Source: Bacteroidaceae bacterium
Lineage (GTDB): Bacteria; Bacteroidota; Bacteroidia; Bacteroidales; Bacteroidaceae
Reading direction: 5' to 3'
Length of the DNA stretch: 35,523 nt
Assembly: GCA_017445925.1 (NCBI GenBank)
Contig: JAFSRW010000022.1
Span: 1 to 35,523, forward strand
The position numbers and the translations under genes were made by a program. This document shows, piece after piece, positions 1 to 9,084 of this stretch; within the stretch, counting starts at the first letter, position 1, and each line of letters opens with the position of its first letter. The notes beneath the pieces are model-generated. The model was given only the letters and a program-made list of their open reading frames with translations. It was not told where the DNA came from and made no database searches.

Positions 1-145
1 GCGCTGAAAGCATCTAAGCACGAAGCCGGCCACAAGATGAGATCTCCTTATGAGGGTCGTCCCAGACGAGGACGTTGATAGGAGGCAGGTGTAAAGACGG
101 CGACGTCAAAGCCGAGCCTTACTAATTGCCCGAAACTTTCCTGCG
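1..145 (+). rRNA. 23S ribosomal RNA, 3' end (partial)
   Basis: The first bases match the conserved 3' portion of bacterial 23S rRNA: GCTGAAAGCATCTAAGCACG, then GATGAGATCTCC, GACGTTGATAGG and TTACTAAT. The gene enters from the left edge and only its last part is present. The exact 3' end is an estimate from the distance that normally follows the ACTAAT block. Together with the 5S gene downstream, this shows that the window begins at the end of an rRNA operon read on the plus strand. Confidence 0.93.
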
Positions 146-272
146 ACAAAAGGGTTGGTTGTACTTCCAGCTTAATACAGCTTTACATTTTTGCCTTTCG
201 CCAAGATATGTCACCTTATACGCCCCTGTAGAAGTTCTCCCCATAGAGGGGGAGCGGAGAGGGGGTCCGAAT

Positions 273-382
<110 letters not shown>

Positions 383-398
383 TTTTATAAAATTTGAG

Positions 399-434
399 AA
401 GCCTCTGCATCTGAAAGATGTGGAGGCTTTCTTC
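399..434 (+). terminator. rRNA operon terminator
   Basis: AAGCCTC, then two G-U wobbles, then CATCT pair with AGATG and GAGGCTT around a three-base GAA loop. A T-rich tail (TTTCTT) follows. It lies 17 bp after the 5S gene and is the evident end of the rRNA transcript. Confidence 0.85.
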
Positions 435-444
435 GTTATAGGTA

Positions 445-485
445 CGTCAATAACCTCTAACCTCTAACCTATAACCAATAACCTT
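445..485. repeat. Short degenerate heptad repeat (TAACCTC)
   Basis: The units TAACCTC, TAACCTC, TAACCTA, TAACCAA and TAACC follow each other with a 7-base period between the rRNA terminator and the ppdK terminator. No gene overlaps them. A similar heptad pattern (TTTAGAG) lies between rnfC and rnfD. The function is unknown. Confidence 0.6.
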
Positions 486-506
486 TCTCTCCCACGGGTT
501 CGTGAT

Positions 507-538
507 AAAAAAGCTGGCACCCAGAAAAGGATGCCAGC
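507..538 (-). terminator. ppdK terminator
   Basis: On the minus strand GCTGGCATCC pairs with GGGTGCCAGC (one G-U) around a TTTTCT loop and is followed by six T. It lies 30 bp past the ppdK stop codon, so it terminates that gene. It faces the rRNA terminator, so the two transcripts converge here. Confidence 0.88.
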
Positions 539-567
539 CAAACTTTATGAAATAAATGATTTTTCCT

Positions 568-3288
568 TTATTCCTCAACTGCGGCCTGTGCGGCTGCGAG
601 ACGTGCGATGGGCACGCGGAATGGTGAACAAGAAGTGTAGTTCATGCCAACCTTAGCACAGAACTTCACTGAACTGGGCTCTCCACCATGCTCACCGCAA
701 ATACCGGTACGCAAGTTAGGACGAACTGCACGACCGTTCTCTACGGCCATCTTGATGAGCTGACCTACACCATTCTGGTCCAGAACCTGGAATGGGTCTA
801 CCTTCAGAATCTTCTTCTCAAGATATGCAGGCAAGAAGCTGGCAATATCATCACGAGAGTATCCGAAGGTCATCTGTGTAAGGTCATTAGTACCGAATGA
901 GAAGTACTCTGCCTCCTTAGCAATCTTATCGGCTGTAAGGGCAGCACGAGGAATCTCAATCATGGTACCAATCTCGAATTCGATGCGTACACCTTCTTCG
1001 GCAAATACCTCTTCAGCAACAGCCTTGATGATTTCTTTCTGCTGTTTGAGCTCATAGAGTATACCAATAAGTGGAACCATGATTTCGGGGTGAGGATCAA
1101 AGCCTTCCTTCTTCAACTGGCAAGCTGCACCAAGGATAGCACGTGTCTGCATTGCAGTAATCTCGGGGAATGTGATACCCAGACGGCATCCACGATGACC
1201 CAACATGGGGTTATTCTCTGCCAGTGAGCTAACACGCTTGCGAATCTCTTCGACAGTTACGCCCATCTCTTTTGCCATTGTTTCCTGACCGGCATTGTCA
1301 TGAGGTACAAACTCGTGCAATGGGGGGTCAAGCAGACGGATGTTAACGTGTAATCCATCCATAGCCTTGAGGATTCCGTAGAAGTCGGCCTTCTGATAGG
1401 GGAGGAGTTTGGCAAGAGCCTTCTCGCGACCCTCAACAGTATCAGCCAGAATCATCTCACGCATAGCAATAATCTTCTGACCATCGAAGAACATGTGCTC
1501 TGTACGTGTAAGACCAATACCCTTAGCACCGAAAGCACGTGCTACCTGTGCATCGTGTGGTGTATCAGCATTGGTGCGAACTTCCATCTTTGTGTACTTG
1601 TCGCAGAGATCCATAAGAGCCTTGAAATCACCGCTTAACTCAGCAGCCTTTGTGGGAATTTCACCAGCAAATACCTGACCTGTGGTACCATTCAGAGAAA
1701 TGTAATCACCTTCCTTATATACAACACCTTCAATTTCTACAGTCTTTGTCTTGTAATTGACATTGATGGCACCTGCACCAGAAACGCAGCACTTACCCAT
1801 ACCACGTGCAACAACGGCAGCGTGAGAGGTCATACCTCCACGAGCTGTTAAGATACCTTCTGCAGCAGACATACCGGCGAGATCTTCGGGAGAGGTCTCG
1901 ATACGAACCATGATAACTTTGTGGCCATCGGCATGCCATGCCTCTGCATCGTCTGCATGGAATACAATCTGACCGCAAGCTGCACCAGGTGAGGCAGGCA
2001 GACCCTGAGTGATGGGCTTAGCTTTCTTCAGCGCATCTTTATCGAAAACGGGATGCAGCAACTCATCAAGTTTCTGAGGCTCGCAACGCAGAATAGCTGT
2101 CTTCTCATCAATCATACCTTCGCGCAACAGATCCATGGCAATCTTAACCATGGCTGTACCAGTGCGCTTACCGTTACGTGTCTGTAAGAACCAGAGTTTT
2201 CCTTCCTGTACAGTAAACTCCATATCCTGCATATCGCGATAATGCTTCTCCAGTTTGTCCTGAAGGGCATCCAACTCCTTATACAACTCAGGCATAGCCT
2301 CTTCCATAGAAGGATACTTGGCAGCACGCTCTTCCTCAGAGATACCGGCACGCTCTGCCCAACGCTGAGAACCGATCTTGGTAATCTGCTGAGGTGTACG
2401 GATACCTGCTACGACATCCTCACCCTGAGCATTAATCAGATACTCACCATTGAAGAGGTTTTCACCATTACCTGCATCACGGCTGAAGCATACACCAGTA
2501 GCAGAGGTGTCACCCATATTACCAAATACCATTGCCATTACTGATACGGCAGTACCCCATTCATCGGGTATACCTTCCATCTTACGATAGAGAATAGCAC
2601 GCTCGTTCATCCAGCTGCGGAAAACAGCACAGATAGCACCCCAAAGTTGTTCCTTTGGATCGGTAGGGAAGTCCTGACCAGTCTGTTCCTTGATAGCAGC
2701 CTTGAAAAGTTCAACCAACTTCTTCAAAGACTCCACAGAGAGATCCTTATCAAGAACCACGCCCTGTTCTTCCTTAACTTTCTCGATAATAGCCTCAAAT
2801 GGATCAATATCTTCCTTGTTAACAGGCTTTAGACCTAAAACAACGTCGCCATACATCTGTACAAAACGACGGTAGCTGTCATAAACGAAATGAGGATTAC
2901 CGGTTTTCTTTACCATACCTTCTGCAACCTCATCGTTCAGACCAAGGTTAAGGATGGTATCCATCATACCAGGCATTGAAGCACGGGCACCTGAACGTAC
3001 TGAAACCAAGAGTGGGTTGTTAGGATCGCCAAACTTACACTTCATCAGGTTTTCTGTATGTGCAACGGCTGCATTTACATCGTCCTGCAAAAGTTCTACA
3101 ATCTTTTCCTGGCCTACCTTATAATATTCATTACATGTATCTGTAGTAATTGTAAAACCAGGAGGAACGGGAACTCCAATATGATTCATTTCGGCAAGGT
3201 TTGCACCCTTACCTCCCAGAACTTCACGCATCTGGGCATTACCTTCGGCTTGTCCATTACCAAAGGTATAAACTCGTTTTTGATTCAT
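568..3288 (-). CDS. ppdK: Pyruvate, phosphate dikinase
   Basis: This cytoplasmic enzyme interconverts pyruvate, ATP and phosphate with phosphoenolpyruvate, AMP and pyrophosphate. In anaerobic Bacteroidales it can work in glycolysis or gluconeogenesis. The 906 residues are full length for the family (about 870-910). Visible landmarks are the N-terminal nucleotide-binding region (KGANLAEM and RSGARASMPGMMDT), the swivelling phosphohistidine segment (GGMTSHAAVVARG, with catalytic His), and the C-terminal PEP/pyruvate barrel with GLTRTEHMF, SFGTNDLTQ and GICGEHGG. The start follows a good promoter 41 bp upstream and no in-frame alternative fits better. The gene stands alone, divergent from the rlmD-like gene and with its own terminator. 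Confidence 0.97.
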   Translation of the reverse strand: MNQKRVYTFGNGQAEGNAQMREVLGGKGANLAEMNHIGVPVPPGFTITTDTCNEYYKVGQEKIVELLQDDVNAAVAHTENLMKCKFGDPNNPLLVSVRSGARASMPGMMDTILNLGLNDEVAEGMVKKTGNPHFVYDSYRRFVQMYGDVVLGLKPVNKEDIDPFEAIIEKVKEEQGVVLDKDLSVESLKKLVELFKAAIKEQTGQDFPTDPKEQLWGAICAVFRSWMNERAILYRKMEGIPDEWGTAVSVMAMVFGNMGDTSATGVCFSRDAGNGENLFNGEYLINAQGEDVVAGIRTPQQITKIGSQRWAERAGISEEERAAKYPSMEEAMPELYKELDALQDKLEKHYRDMQDMEFTVQEGKLWFLQTRNGKRTGTAMVKIAMDLLREGMIDEKTAILRCEPQKLDELLHPVFDKDALKKAKPITQGLPASPGAACGQIVFHADDAEAWHADGHKVIMVRIETSPEDLAGMSAAEGILTARGGMTSHAAVVARGMGKCCVSGAGAINVNYKTKTVEIEGVVYKEGDYISLNGTTGQVFAGEIPTKAAELSGDFKALMDLCDKYTKMEVRTNADTPHDAQVARAFGAKGIGLTRTEHMFFDGQKIIAMREMILADTVEGREKALAKLLPYQKADFYGILKAMDGLHVNIRLLDPPLHEFVPHDNAGQETMAKEMGVTVEEIRKRVSSLAENNPMLGHRGCRLGITFPEITAMQTRAILGAACQLKKEGFDPHPEIMVPLIGILYELKQQKEIIKAVAEEVFAEEGVRIEFEIGTMIEIPRAALTADKIAKEAEYFSFGTNDLTQMTFGYSRDDIASFLPAYLEKKILKVDPFQVLDQNGVGQLIKMAVENGRAVRPNLRTGICGEHGGEPSSVKFCAKVGMNYTSCSPFRVPIARLAAAQAAVEE

Positions 3289-3328
3289 AATTTTAATTTA
3301 GTTATAATGGTTATTTCATTGTTTTTTG

Positions 3329-3360
3329 CAAATATAGACCAAATTCCTTATTATTCCAAA
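3329..3360 (-). promoter_or_regulatory. ppdK promoter
   Basis: On the minus strand TTTG (3357-3360) is followed after exactly 20 bp by TATATTTG (3329-3336), matching the Bacteroidetes -33/-7 consensus TTTG-N19-21-TAnnTTTG. It predicts a leader of about 35 nt. Confidence 0.8.
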
Positions 3361-3390
3361 GAAAATGATGTTTTTTGTTGATTTATTATC

Positions 3391-3398
3391 TATTTTTG
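3391..3398 (+). promoter_or_regulatory. Promoter -7 box of the rlmD-like gene
   Basis: TATTTTTG matches TAnnTTTG and lies 25 bp before the ATG. No TTTG is seen at the usual 20 bp spacing, so the -33 part is weak. It is divergent from the ppdK promoter, about 30 bp away. Confidence 0.55.
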
Positions 3399-3423
3399 CA
3401 AAATCAATCACTTATAAAGTATT

Positions 3424-4887
3424 ATGGCAAGAAAAAAGAAGCAGTTACCTATATATCAAGAAGTAGAGATTCAGGATGTTGCAGCTGAGGGTAAGGCATT
3501 AGTCAGGATAAATGATTTAGTCATTTTTGTTCCCTATGTTGTACCTGGAGATATAGTCGACCTTAAAGTTACACGTAAAAAGCATCATTATGCTGAGGCT
3601 GTAGCCGTAAAAATTCACAAATATAGCGAGAAGAGAGCCGTTCCGTTCTGTGAACATTTTGGAATATGCGGTGGATGTAAATGGCAATGCCTACCATATG
3701 AAGAACAAATACGCTATAAGCAGAAGCAGGTGATGGATAATCTAACCCGTATAGGTAAAGTGGAGTTGCCCGAATGTACTCCTATTTTAGGAAGTGAGAA
3801 AACACAAGAATACAGGAACAAACTGGATTTTGCGTGTAGTAACAAACAATGGCTTACAGAGGATCAGATGCGCGAAGGTATCCCTTTTGAGCCAGGAATA
3901 GGGTTTCACATTAGCGGTGCCTTTGACAAAGTCTTGCCCATAAAAAAATGCTGGCTGATGGATAACCTGAATAATGAAATCAGGAACTGGCTATATGAAT
4001 ATGCACGTACCAACAATCTTACGTTCTATGATTTAAGGGCACAGCAAGGATTCCTACGTGGTATTGTCCTAAGGAATTCTCTATCAGGCGAGTGGATGGT
4101 TACCATGCAATTTGGTCCAACGGCTCATGTTGAAGCAAATAAGGAAGTTGCAGAAGAGGAGGTGAGGACAGAAAGCCTGTTTGACAAAGACGAAGCAATA
4201 CGACTGCTTGAAGCTATGCATCTTCAATTCCCTCAGATATCGAGCCTGATGTATGTTTACAATCCCAAATGTAATGATACAATTGGTGATTTAAATGTAA
4301 AATGCTATTATGGTACGGACCATATATATGAACTGATGGAGGATTTGCGCTTCAAGGTCGGGCCGAAGAGTTTTTATCAGACCAACACGGAACAGGCCTA
4401 TATATTATATAAGGTTGCGAGAGATTTTGCCGGACTTACGGGTAATGAATTGGTTTATGACTTATATACCGGTACTGGAACAATAGCTAATTTCGTTGCT
4501 AAGCAAGCCAAAAAGGTAATTGGTATTGAGTATGTACCTGAAGCCATAGAAGACGCCAAGGTAAATTCTGCTTTAAATAATATAGACAACACGCTGTTCT
4601 ATGCAGGTGATATGAAGGATATCCTAAACCGTGAATTCATAGAAACACACGGAAGGCCTGATGTTATTATTACCGACCCTCCACGTGCTGGAATGCACCA
4701 GGATGTTATCAACACAATTTTATTTGCAGAACCCAAGCGTATAGTATATGTGAGCTGTAATCCTGCTACCCAAGCCCGTGACCTACAACTTCTTGATTCA
4801 TCATACCGTGTGACAAGGATTCAGCCTGTAGACATGTTTCCTCACACGCAGCATGTGGAAAATGTTGTGTTGTTAGAGCACAGGTAA
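3424..4887 (+). CDS. rlmD: 23S rRNA (uracil-5-)-methyltransferase, RlmD/RumA family
   Basis: An S-adenosylmethionine-dependent enzyme that makes 5-methyluridine in rRNA. The 487 residues contain an N-terminal TRAM RNA-binding domain (about residues 10-65). Next is the Fe-S cluster segment with C76, C82 and C85 in CEHFGICGGCKWQ. The SAM-binding motif is YDLYTGTGTIANFVA, followed by TDPPRAGMHQDV and the catalytic-cysteine motif VYVSCNPATQARDL near the end. The family includes RlmD and RlmCD, and which uridine is modified cannot be told from sequence alone. Its stop codon is one base from the convergent stop of fbp, with no terminator between them. Confidence 0.9.
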   Translation: MARKKKQLPIYQEVEIQDVAAEGKALVRINDLVIFVPYVVPGDIVDLKVTRKKHHYAEAVAVKIHKYSEKRAVPFCEHFGICGGCKWQCLPYEEQIRYKQKQVMDNLTRIGKVELPECTPILGSEKTQEYRNKLDFACSNKQWLTEDQMREGIPFEPGIGFHISGAFDKVLPIKKCWLMDNLNNEIRNWLYEYARTNNLTFYDLRAQQGFLRGIVLRNSLSGEWMVTMQFGPTAHVEANKEVAEEEVRTESLFDKDEAIRLLEAMHLQFPQISSLMYVYNPKCNDTIGDLNVKCYYGTDHIYELMEDLRFKVGPKSFYQTNTEQAYILYKVARDFAGLTGNELVYDLYTGTGTIANFVAKQAKKVIGIEYVPEAIEDAKVNSALNNIDNTLFYAGDMKDILNREFIETHGRPDVIITDPPRAGMHQDVINTILFAEPKRIVYVSCNPATQARDLQLLDSSYRVTRIQPVDMFPHTQHVENVVLLEHR

Positions 4888-4888
4888 G

Positions 4889-6880
4889 TTACTTCTCTTT
4901 AATTATACCATGTTGGTAGGCATACAGGAGTTCCCGTAATTCTTGTACCTGACGTTGAAGGATGATTCCCTTGTCTGTATCTCTGACGCGAACCCTTTTG
5001 CCAGTCATTACCTCAATCTGCGTACTGCTCTTAATATCGGTTTCATTCATGATGGCCTCTCGGGTGCTGGTAATAGGTTCGTGCTGGATAAGCATAAATC
5101 CACGACTGTGATACACAAGTGTATAACCAGCAATACCTGTAGTTTTGTGGTATGCCTTGGCAAACCCACCGTCTATCACCATTAAACGACCATCTGCTTT
5201 TATGGGGTTTTCGCCCTGCGAAGCATGTACAGGTACATGCCCATTAATAATGTGCCTGTTGTTGCCCTTAACATCAAAGGCATCAAGAATACTATCGCAG
5301 ACTTCTGGCTTCTCGCGCAACTTATAATAGTTTCCTTTTTCTTCGTGGTAAAGAGATTCGTCCTTAAGAAAATAGCGTTCGAATGTAGTCATACGGTTTT
5401 TGTCGAACAATGGACTGTCTGGCCCGCACCAGAGGTACCAATAATAATCTCTGGCTTTTTGCCGTTCTGCTTTTGGTACATCATTTTGGAATGCAGTACG
5501 TATATACATTCCTATGTGATGCAACAATTCTTTGCCCTTGTATTTTTTCCCATTAAGAGAAACCTCTTTCAGACTTCCGTCTTCGTTAAGCGGAATAGAA
5601 GCGTGGAAAAGTAAATTTCCATTAAAAACGCCGTACATACAACCATGTGAAAGAAGGCAGCGTATATGTTTCTGAAGCTTTTCTGAAATTCGGAAAGAGT
5701 GATGCAGTTTATTGACAATGTCTTCCTCTTCAATGGTTAGTTTATACGGATTATTAGGATCTATAGTAGGGAAGAGGCTATCTTTCATTTCATACTCTTT
5801 CCCTTCAAGGATATATATTCCTCTCTTATAATCAATATTTTCAAGCGTTCCCTGACTATGCATTCCCCATTCAGGATATTGAAGTCTCATCTGAGCCTCC
5901 AGTTTAAACTGAATAATGCTAATGGCTTTGTGCATTTGGGCAATGAGTAGTGTACTCTTTTCATCTAACGGCTTTTCTGTATGAGGAATGAACTCTTTAC
6001 AGGGGTCGTCGGCATAATATTCCATAGCAAAAGTTGCTAACGGAAGCAAATTAATGCCATACCCTTCCTCAAGTGTCGCCATATTCCCAAACCGTAAAGA
6101 TAATCGTAAAACAGTTGCTATGCAAGGATCACATCCGGCTGCTGCCCCCATCCATAGTGCATCGTGATTTCCCCATTGAATATCGAAATTTTCACGTGTT
6201 AGGAGGTAGTCCATAATTATGTGTGCCCCAGGACCGCGGTCAAAAATGTCGCCAAGAATATGAAGTTGGTCGATGCTAAGTTTTTGGATTACATTACAGA
6301 GGACAGTGATAAAATTCTGCGCCTGTCCTGTTAGTATTATGGTTTCAATGATGCGTTTGAAATAGGCATCTTTATCATCGTCTATAGGGCTTTCATGCAA
6401 CAACTCTTCAATGATGTATGCAAATTGACGAGGAAGAACTTTACGCACTTTACTTCGGGTATACTTACTGCTGACCGATTGACATACCTGTATAAGTCGG
6501 TAAAGCGAAACAGCATAGTACTGGCTCAGGTCTTCATCGGCTTTTTCTTTTATCATCTCCAGTTTCTTCTCTGGATAATAGATTAAAGTACATAGTTCAC
6601 GAATTTCTTTGTCAGAGAGTGACTCCCCGAAAAGTTCTTTCACTTTACGCTTAATATTTCCACTGGCATTGCGAAGTATGTGTAAAAAAGCCTCATGTTC
6701 ACCATGTATGTCTGCCACAAAATGCTCAGTTCCCTTAGGCAGATTCATTATGGCTTCAAGATTGATAATCTCTGTACTTGCACTGCTACTATTGGGAAAT
6801 GTCTGTGAAAGAAGTTCTAGCAATCGCATATCTGCTCCCAAAACTTTTGAGTCCATGCTGTTAGTCTGATTTTTGTTCAT
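4889..6880 (-). CDS. fbp: Fructose-1,6-bisphosphatase, class 3
   Basis: This enzyme hydrolyses fructose 1,6-bisphosphate to fructose 6-phosphate for gluconeogenesis. Class 3 enzymes (Firmicutes and Bacteroidetes) have a calcineurin-like metallophosphatase fold. The metal-site blocks are visible: VADIHGEHEAF (D57, H59), GDIFDRGPGAHI, QWGNHDALWMGAA, LLSHGC and INGHVPVHAS. The length of 663 fits the class (about 640-670). The start at 6880 leaves almost no leader after the apparent promoter, and an internal Met (MDSKV, at 6856) is a possible alternative. Together with ppdK nearby it suggests a gluconeogenic capacity in this segment, but the two genes are not an operon. Confidence 0.96.
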   Translation of the reverse strand: MNKNQTNSMDSKVLGADMRLLELLSQTFPNSSSASTEIINLEAIMNLPKGTEHFVADIHGEHEAFLHILRNASGNIKRKVKELFGESLSDKEIRELCTLIYYPEKKLEMIKEKADEDLSQYYAVSLYRLIQVCQSVSSKYTRSKVRKVLPRQFAYIIEELLHESPIDDDKDAYFKRIIETIILTGQAQNFITVLCNVIQKLSIDQLHILGDIFDRGPGAHIIMDYLLTRENFDIQWGNHDALWMGAAAGCDPCIATVLRLSLRFGNMATLEEGYGINLLPLATFAMEYYADDPCKEFIPHTEKPLDEKSTLLIAQMHKAISIIQFKLEAQMRLQYPEWGMHSQGTLENIDYKRGIYILEGKEYEMKDSLFPTIDPNNPYKLTIEEEDIVNKLHHSFRISEKLQKHIRCLLSHGCMYGVFNGNLLFHASIPLNEDGSLKEVSLNGKKYKGKELLHHIGMYIRTAFQNDVPKAERQKARDYYWYLWCGPDSPLFDKNRMTTFERYFLKDESLYHEEKGNYYKLREKPEVCDSILDAFDVKGNNRHIINGHVPVHASQGENPIKADGRLMVIDGGFAKAYHKTTGIAGYTLVYHSRGFMLIQHEPITSTREAIMNETDIKSSTQIEVMTGKRVRVRDTDKGIILQRQVQELRELLYAYQHGIIKEK

Positions 6881-6888
6881 TAATTATA

Positions 6889-6896
6889 CAAAATTA
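6889..6896 (-). promoter_or_regulatory. fbp promoter -7 box
   Basis: On the minus strand TAATTTTG matches TAnnTTTG and ends 8 bp before the annotated ATG. Transcription would begin within a few bases of the start codon. The messenger is therefore either nearly leaderless or starts translation at the Met at 6856. Confidence 0.5.
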
Positions 6897-6939
6897 CTCA
6901 TTTTTTGCATTATGTACAAAAGATTACGCTTAAATTGTG

Positions 6940-6947
6940 TAACTTTG
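6940..6947 (+). promoter_or_regulatory. Promoter -7 box of the PCMD protein gene
   Basis: TAACTTTG followed by CAC matches the Bacteroidetes -7 consensus and lies 26 bp before the ATG at 6974. The upstream in-frame ATG at 6905 would lie before the transcript start. No clear -33 TTTG is seen. Confidence 0.6.
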
Positions 6948-6973
6948 CACGATGTTTAAGAGAAAATGAGAGA

Positions 6974-7924
6974 ATGAGACTAGTATATGTACTTGTAGTG
7001 ATGTTACTAACGGCATCAAATGCATGGTCTGAAGAGGGACAACTTAACTTCAGTAACTTTGATACATGGATTACCCGTTCGATTAAGGAAAGTGTTTTAG
7101 TTGGCGGGCATACTCGTACATTATATGAAGTTGGTCCTACCGGAACTTTCAATGGTGCTAAAGCTTTTATCAATCAGGGTGGTTGTCCATGGGCAAACAG
7201 TAATGTTTATGCAAAGGTTTGTGGAGTGGTAAAGACAAATGTCAGTGTATATCCTGATACGCATGGCAACGGGAAGTGTGCCAAGTTGTATACACACATA
7301 GTTAACTGCAAAGCCATAGGTGTTGTAAATATCAGTGTTCTTGCTGGAGGCAGTATTTTTACGGGTAACGTTATTGAACCTATAACAAGTACTTCTAACC
7401 CGTGGTCAAAAATTAATGTTGGTATACCTTTTACAAAGCGTCCCAAAGCCATAAAGTTTGATTATAAATACTATAATCCAGGTAGTAAAACAAGAATTAA
7501 GGAAACCGGATTTAGTAAGACCCAGACTATCGAGGGAAAAGATATGGGTGAATGTGTATGTTTGTTGCAGAAACGATGGGAAGATGAAACTGGCAGTATT
7601 CATGCACTGCGTATAGGAACTATGAGAGTCCGTTTCGACAAGAACACCAGCGGCTGGGTCGAAGGCAAGGAATTTACCATTCATTATGGCGACATAAGCA
7701 AGGAAAGCTATTATCGGGATTGGATGGGTATGGTTAAAGACGAGCGAGCATTCCATGCTCTCAATAGCAAAGGTAAAAATGTACCTATTCAAGAGGAAGG
7801 TTGGGCTGATGCCAATGAAACACCAACTCATCTGATTGTCAAGTTTGACAGCAGTTATGGCGGTGCATACATAGGTACAGAGGGAAATACATTATGGATT
7901 GATAATGTAAGATTTGTGTATTGA
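6974..7924 (+). CDS. Secreted PCMD-domain protein (putative carbohydrate metabolism domain)
   Basis: A 316-residue exported protein. MRLVYVLVVMLLTASNAWS is a signal peptide, and the mature part is rich in beta-strand sequence. It shows the features of the PCMD (PF13201-like) family of Bacteroidetes: GNGKCAKLYTHIV near the front of the domain, PFTKRPKAIKFDYKY in the middle and LWIDNVRFVY as the last strand. The family is predicted to act on or bind carbohydrate, but its role is unproven. The start at 6974 is preferred over the in-frame ATG at 6905 because it gives a clean signal peptide and lies after the promoter. The stop TGA overlaps the ATG of nspC by one base (TGATG), so the two are translationally coupled. 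Confidence 0.8.
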   Translation: MRLVYVLVVMLLTASNAWSEEGQLNFSNFDTWITRSIKESVLVGGHTRTLYEVGPTGTFNGAKAFINQGGCPWANSNVYAKVCGVVKTNVSVYPDTHGNGKCAKLYTHIVNCKAIGVVNISVLAGGSIFTGNVIEPITSTSNPWSKINVGIPFTKRPKAIKFDYKYYNPGSKTRIKETGFSKTQTIEGKDMGECVCLLQKRWEDETGSIHALRIGTMRVRFDKNTSGWVEGKEFTIHYGDISKESYYRDWMGMVKDERAFHALNSKGKNVPIQEEGWADANETPTHLIVKFDSSYGGAYIGTEGNTLWIDNVRFVY

Positions 7925-9069
7925 TGAAACCATATTATCTTTTTGAAGAACGACTTCTCAGGCGCAACTTGGATCTAATAAAACACGTTGCCGATAGTGC
8001 TGGAGTTGAAATTATCCTGGCGTTTAAGGCTTTTGCATTGTGGAAGACATTTCCTGTTTTCAGGGAATACATAAAACACACAACTGCAAGCAGCCTGAAT
8101 GAAGCCCTGCTTTCATATCGTGAATTTGGAAGTCTTGCCCATACATATAGTCCTGCCTACACAGAAGAAGAATTCCCTTCTATTTTAGATTGCAGCGGGC
8201 ATATTACCTTTAATTCTCTTTCTCAGTATGAACGGTTTATGCCAATGGTAAGATCGTACAACAAGCATGAAGTTAGCGTGGGAATAAGAGTTAATCCTGA
8301 GTATAGCGAAATAGAGACAGAACTGTACAATCCTTGTGCTCCTGGCAGTAGATTTGGTATTTTGGCAGACCAACTTCCGGAAACGCTACCTGAAGGCATA
8401 GAGGGTTTCCACTGTCATTGCCACTGTGAAAGTTCCGCAGAATCTTTAGAAAACACATTAGTTCATTTGGAAGAAAAGTTTGGCCGTTGGTTTAATCAGA
8501 TTAAATGGCTGAATTTAGGCGGTGGTCACTTGATGACTCGTTCTGATTACAATGTCCCATACCTTATTTATATATTATTGTCTCTAAGGAAACGTTATCC
8601 GCATCTTAGAATCATCCTTGAGCCAGGAAGTGCATTTGCCTGGCAAACGGGACCTTTGGTTTCTCAAGTTGTGGATATTGTAGATAATAAAGGTATTCGA
8701 ACTGCCATTCTGAACGTTTCATTCACCTGTCATATGCCCGACTGTTTGGAAATGCCATATCAACCTACAGTCAGAGGTGCAGAAACTCTTCCGTTTGATG
8801 CCGTTAAAACGGCTAAGCCCGAGGATAATATTTATCGTTTGGGTGGTAATAGTTGTCTTAGTGGAGATTATATGGGAAGTTGGAAATTCCCCCATCCATT
8901 AGTGATTGGTCAAGAGATATTTTTTGAAGATATGATTCATTATACAACAGTAAAAACCTGTATGTTTAATGGCATTGCTCATCCTTCTATTGTCTTTGAG
9001 CACATAAATGGCACAAGAGAACTGCTAAGAGAATATAATTATGATGATTATCGTGATAGAATGGATTAA
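7924..9069 (+). CDS. nspC: Carboxynorspermidine (carboxyspermidine) decarboxylase
   Basis: This PLP enzyme of the alanine racemase / group IV decarboxylase fold catalyses the last step of the alternative spermidine route, releasing CO2 from carboxyspermidine. The 381 residues match the family length. EIILAFKAFALWKTF carries the PLP lysine (K35), EGFHCHCHCES and LNLGGGH are phosphate- and substrate-site blocks, and ILEPGSA and GNSCLSGDYMG (active-site Cys) complete the set. ATG at 7924 is preferred to a TTG one codon earlier. The usual partner, carboxyspermidine dehydrogenase, is not in this window. Confidence 0.93.
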   Translation: MKPYYLFEERLLRRNLDLIKHVADSAGVEIILAFKAFALWKTFPVFREYIKHTTASSLNEALLSYREFGSLAHTYSPAYTEEEFPSILDCSGHITFNSLSQYERFMPMVRSYNKHEVSVGIRVNPEYSEIETELYNPCAPGSRFGILADQLPETLPEGIEGFHCHCHCESSAESLENTLVHLEEKFGRWFNQIKWLNLGGGHLMTRSDYNVPYLIYILLSLRKRYPHLRIILEPGSAFAWQTGPLVSQVVDIVDNKGIRTAILNVSFTCHMPDCLEMPYQPTVRGAETLPFDAVKTAKPEDNIYRLGGNSCLSGDYMGSWKFPHPLVIGQEIFFEDMIHYTTVKTCMFNGIAHPSIVFEHINGTRELLREYNYDDYRDRMD

Positions 9070-9084
9070 AAAAATGAAGAATTA

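Noticed and set aside
6905-6973. Earlier start of the PCMD protein
   Set aside because: It lies upstream of the -7 box and would hide the signal peptide.
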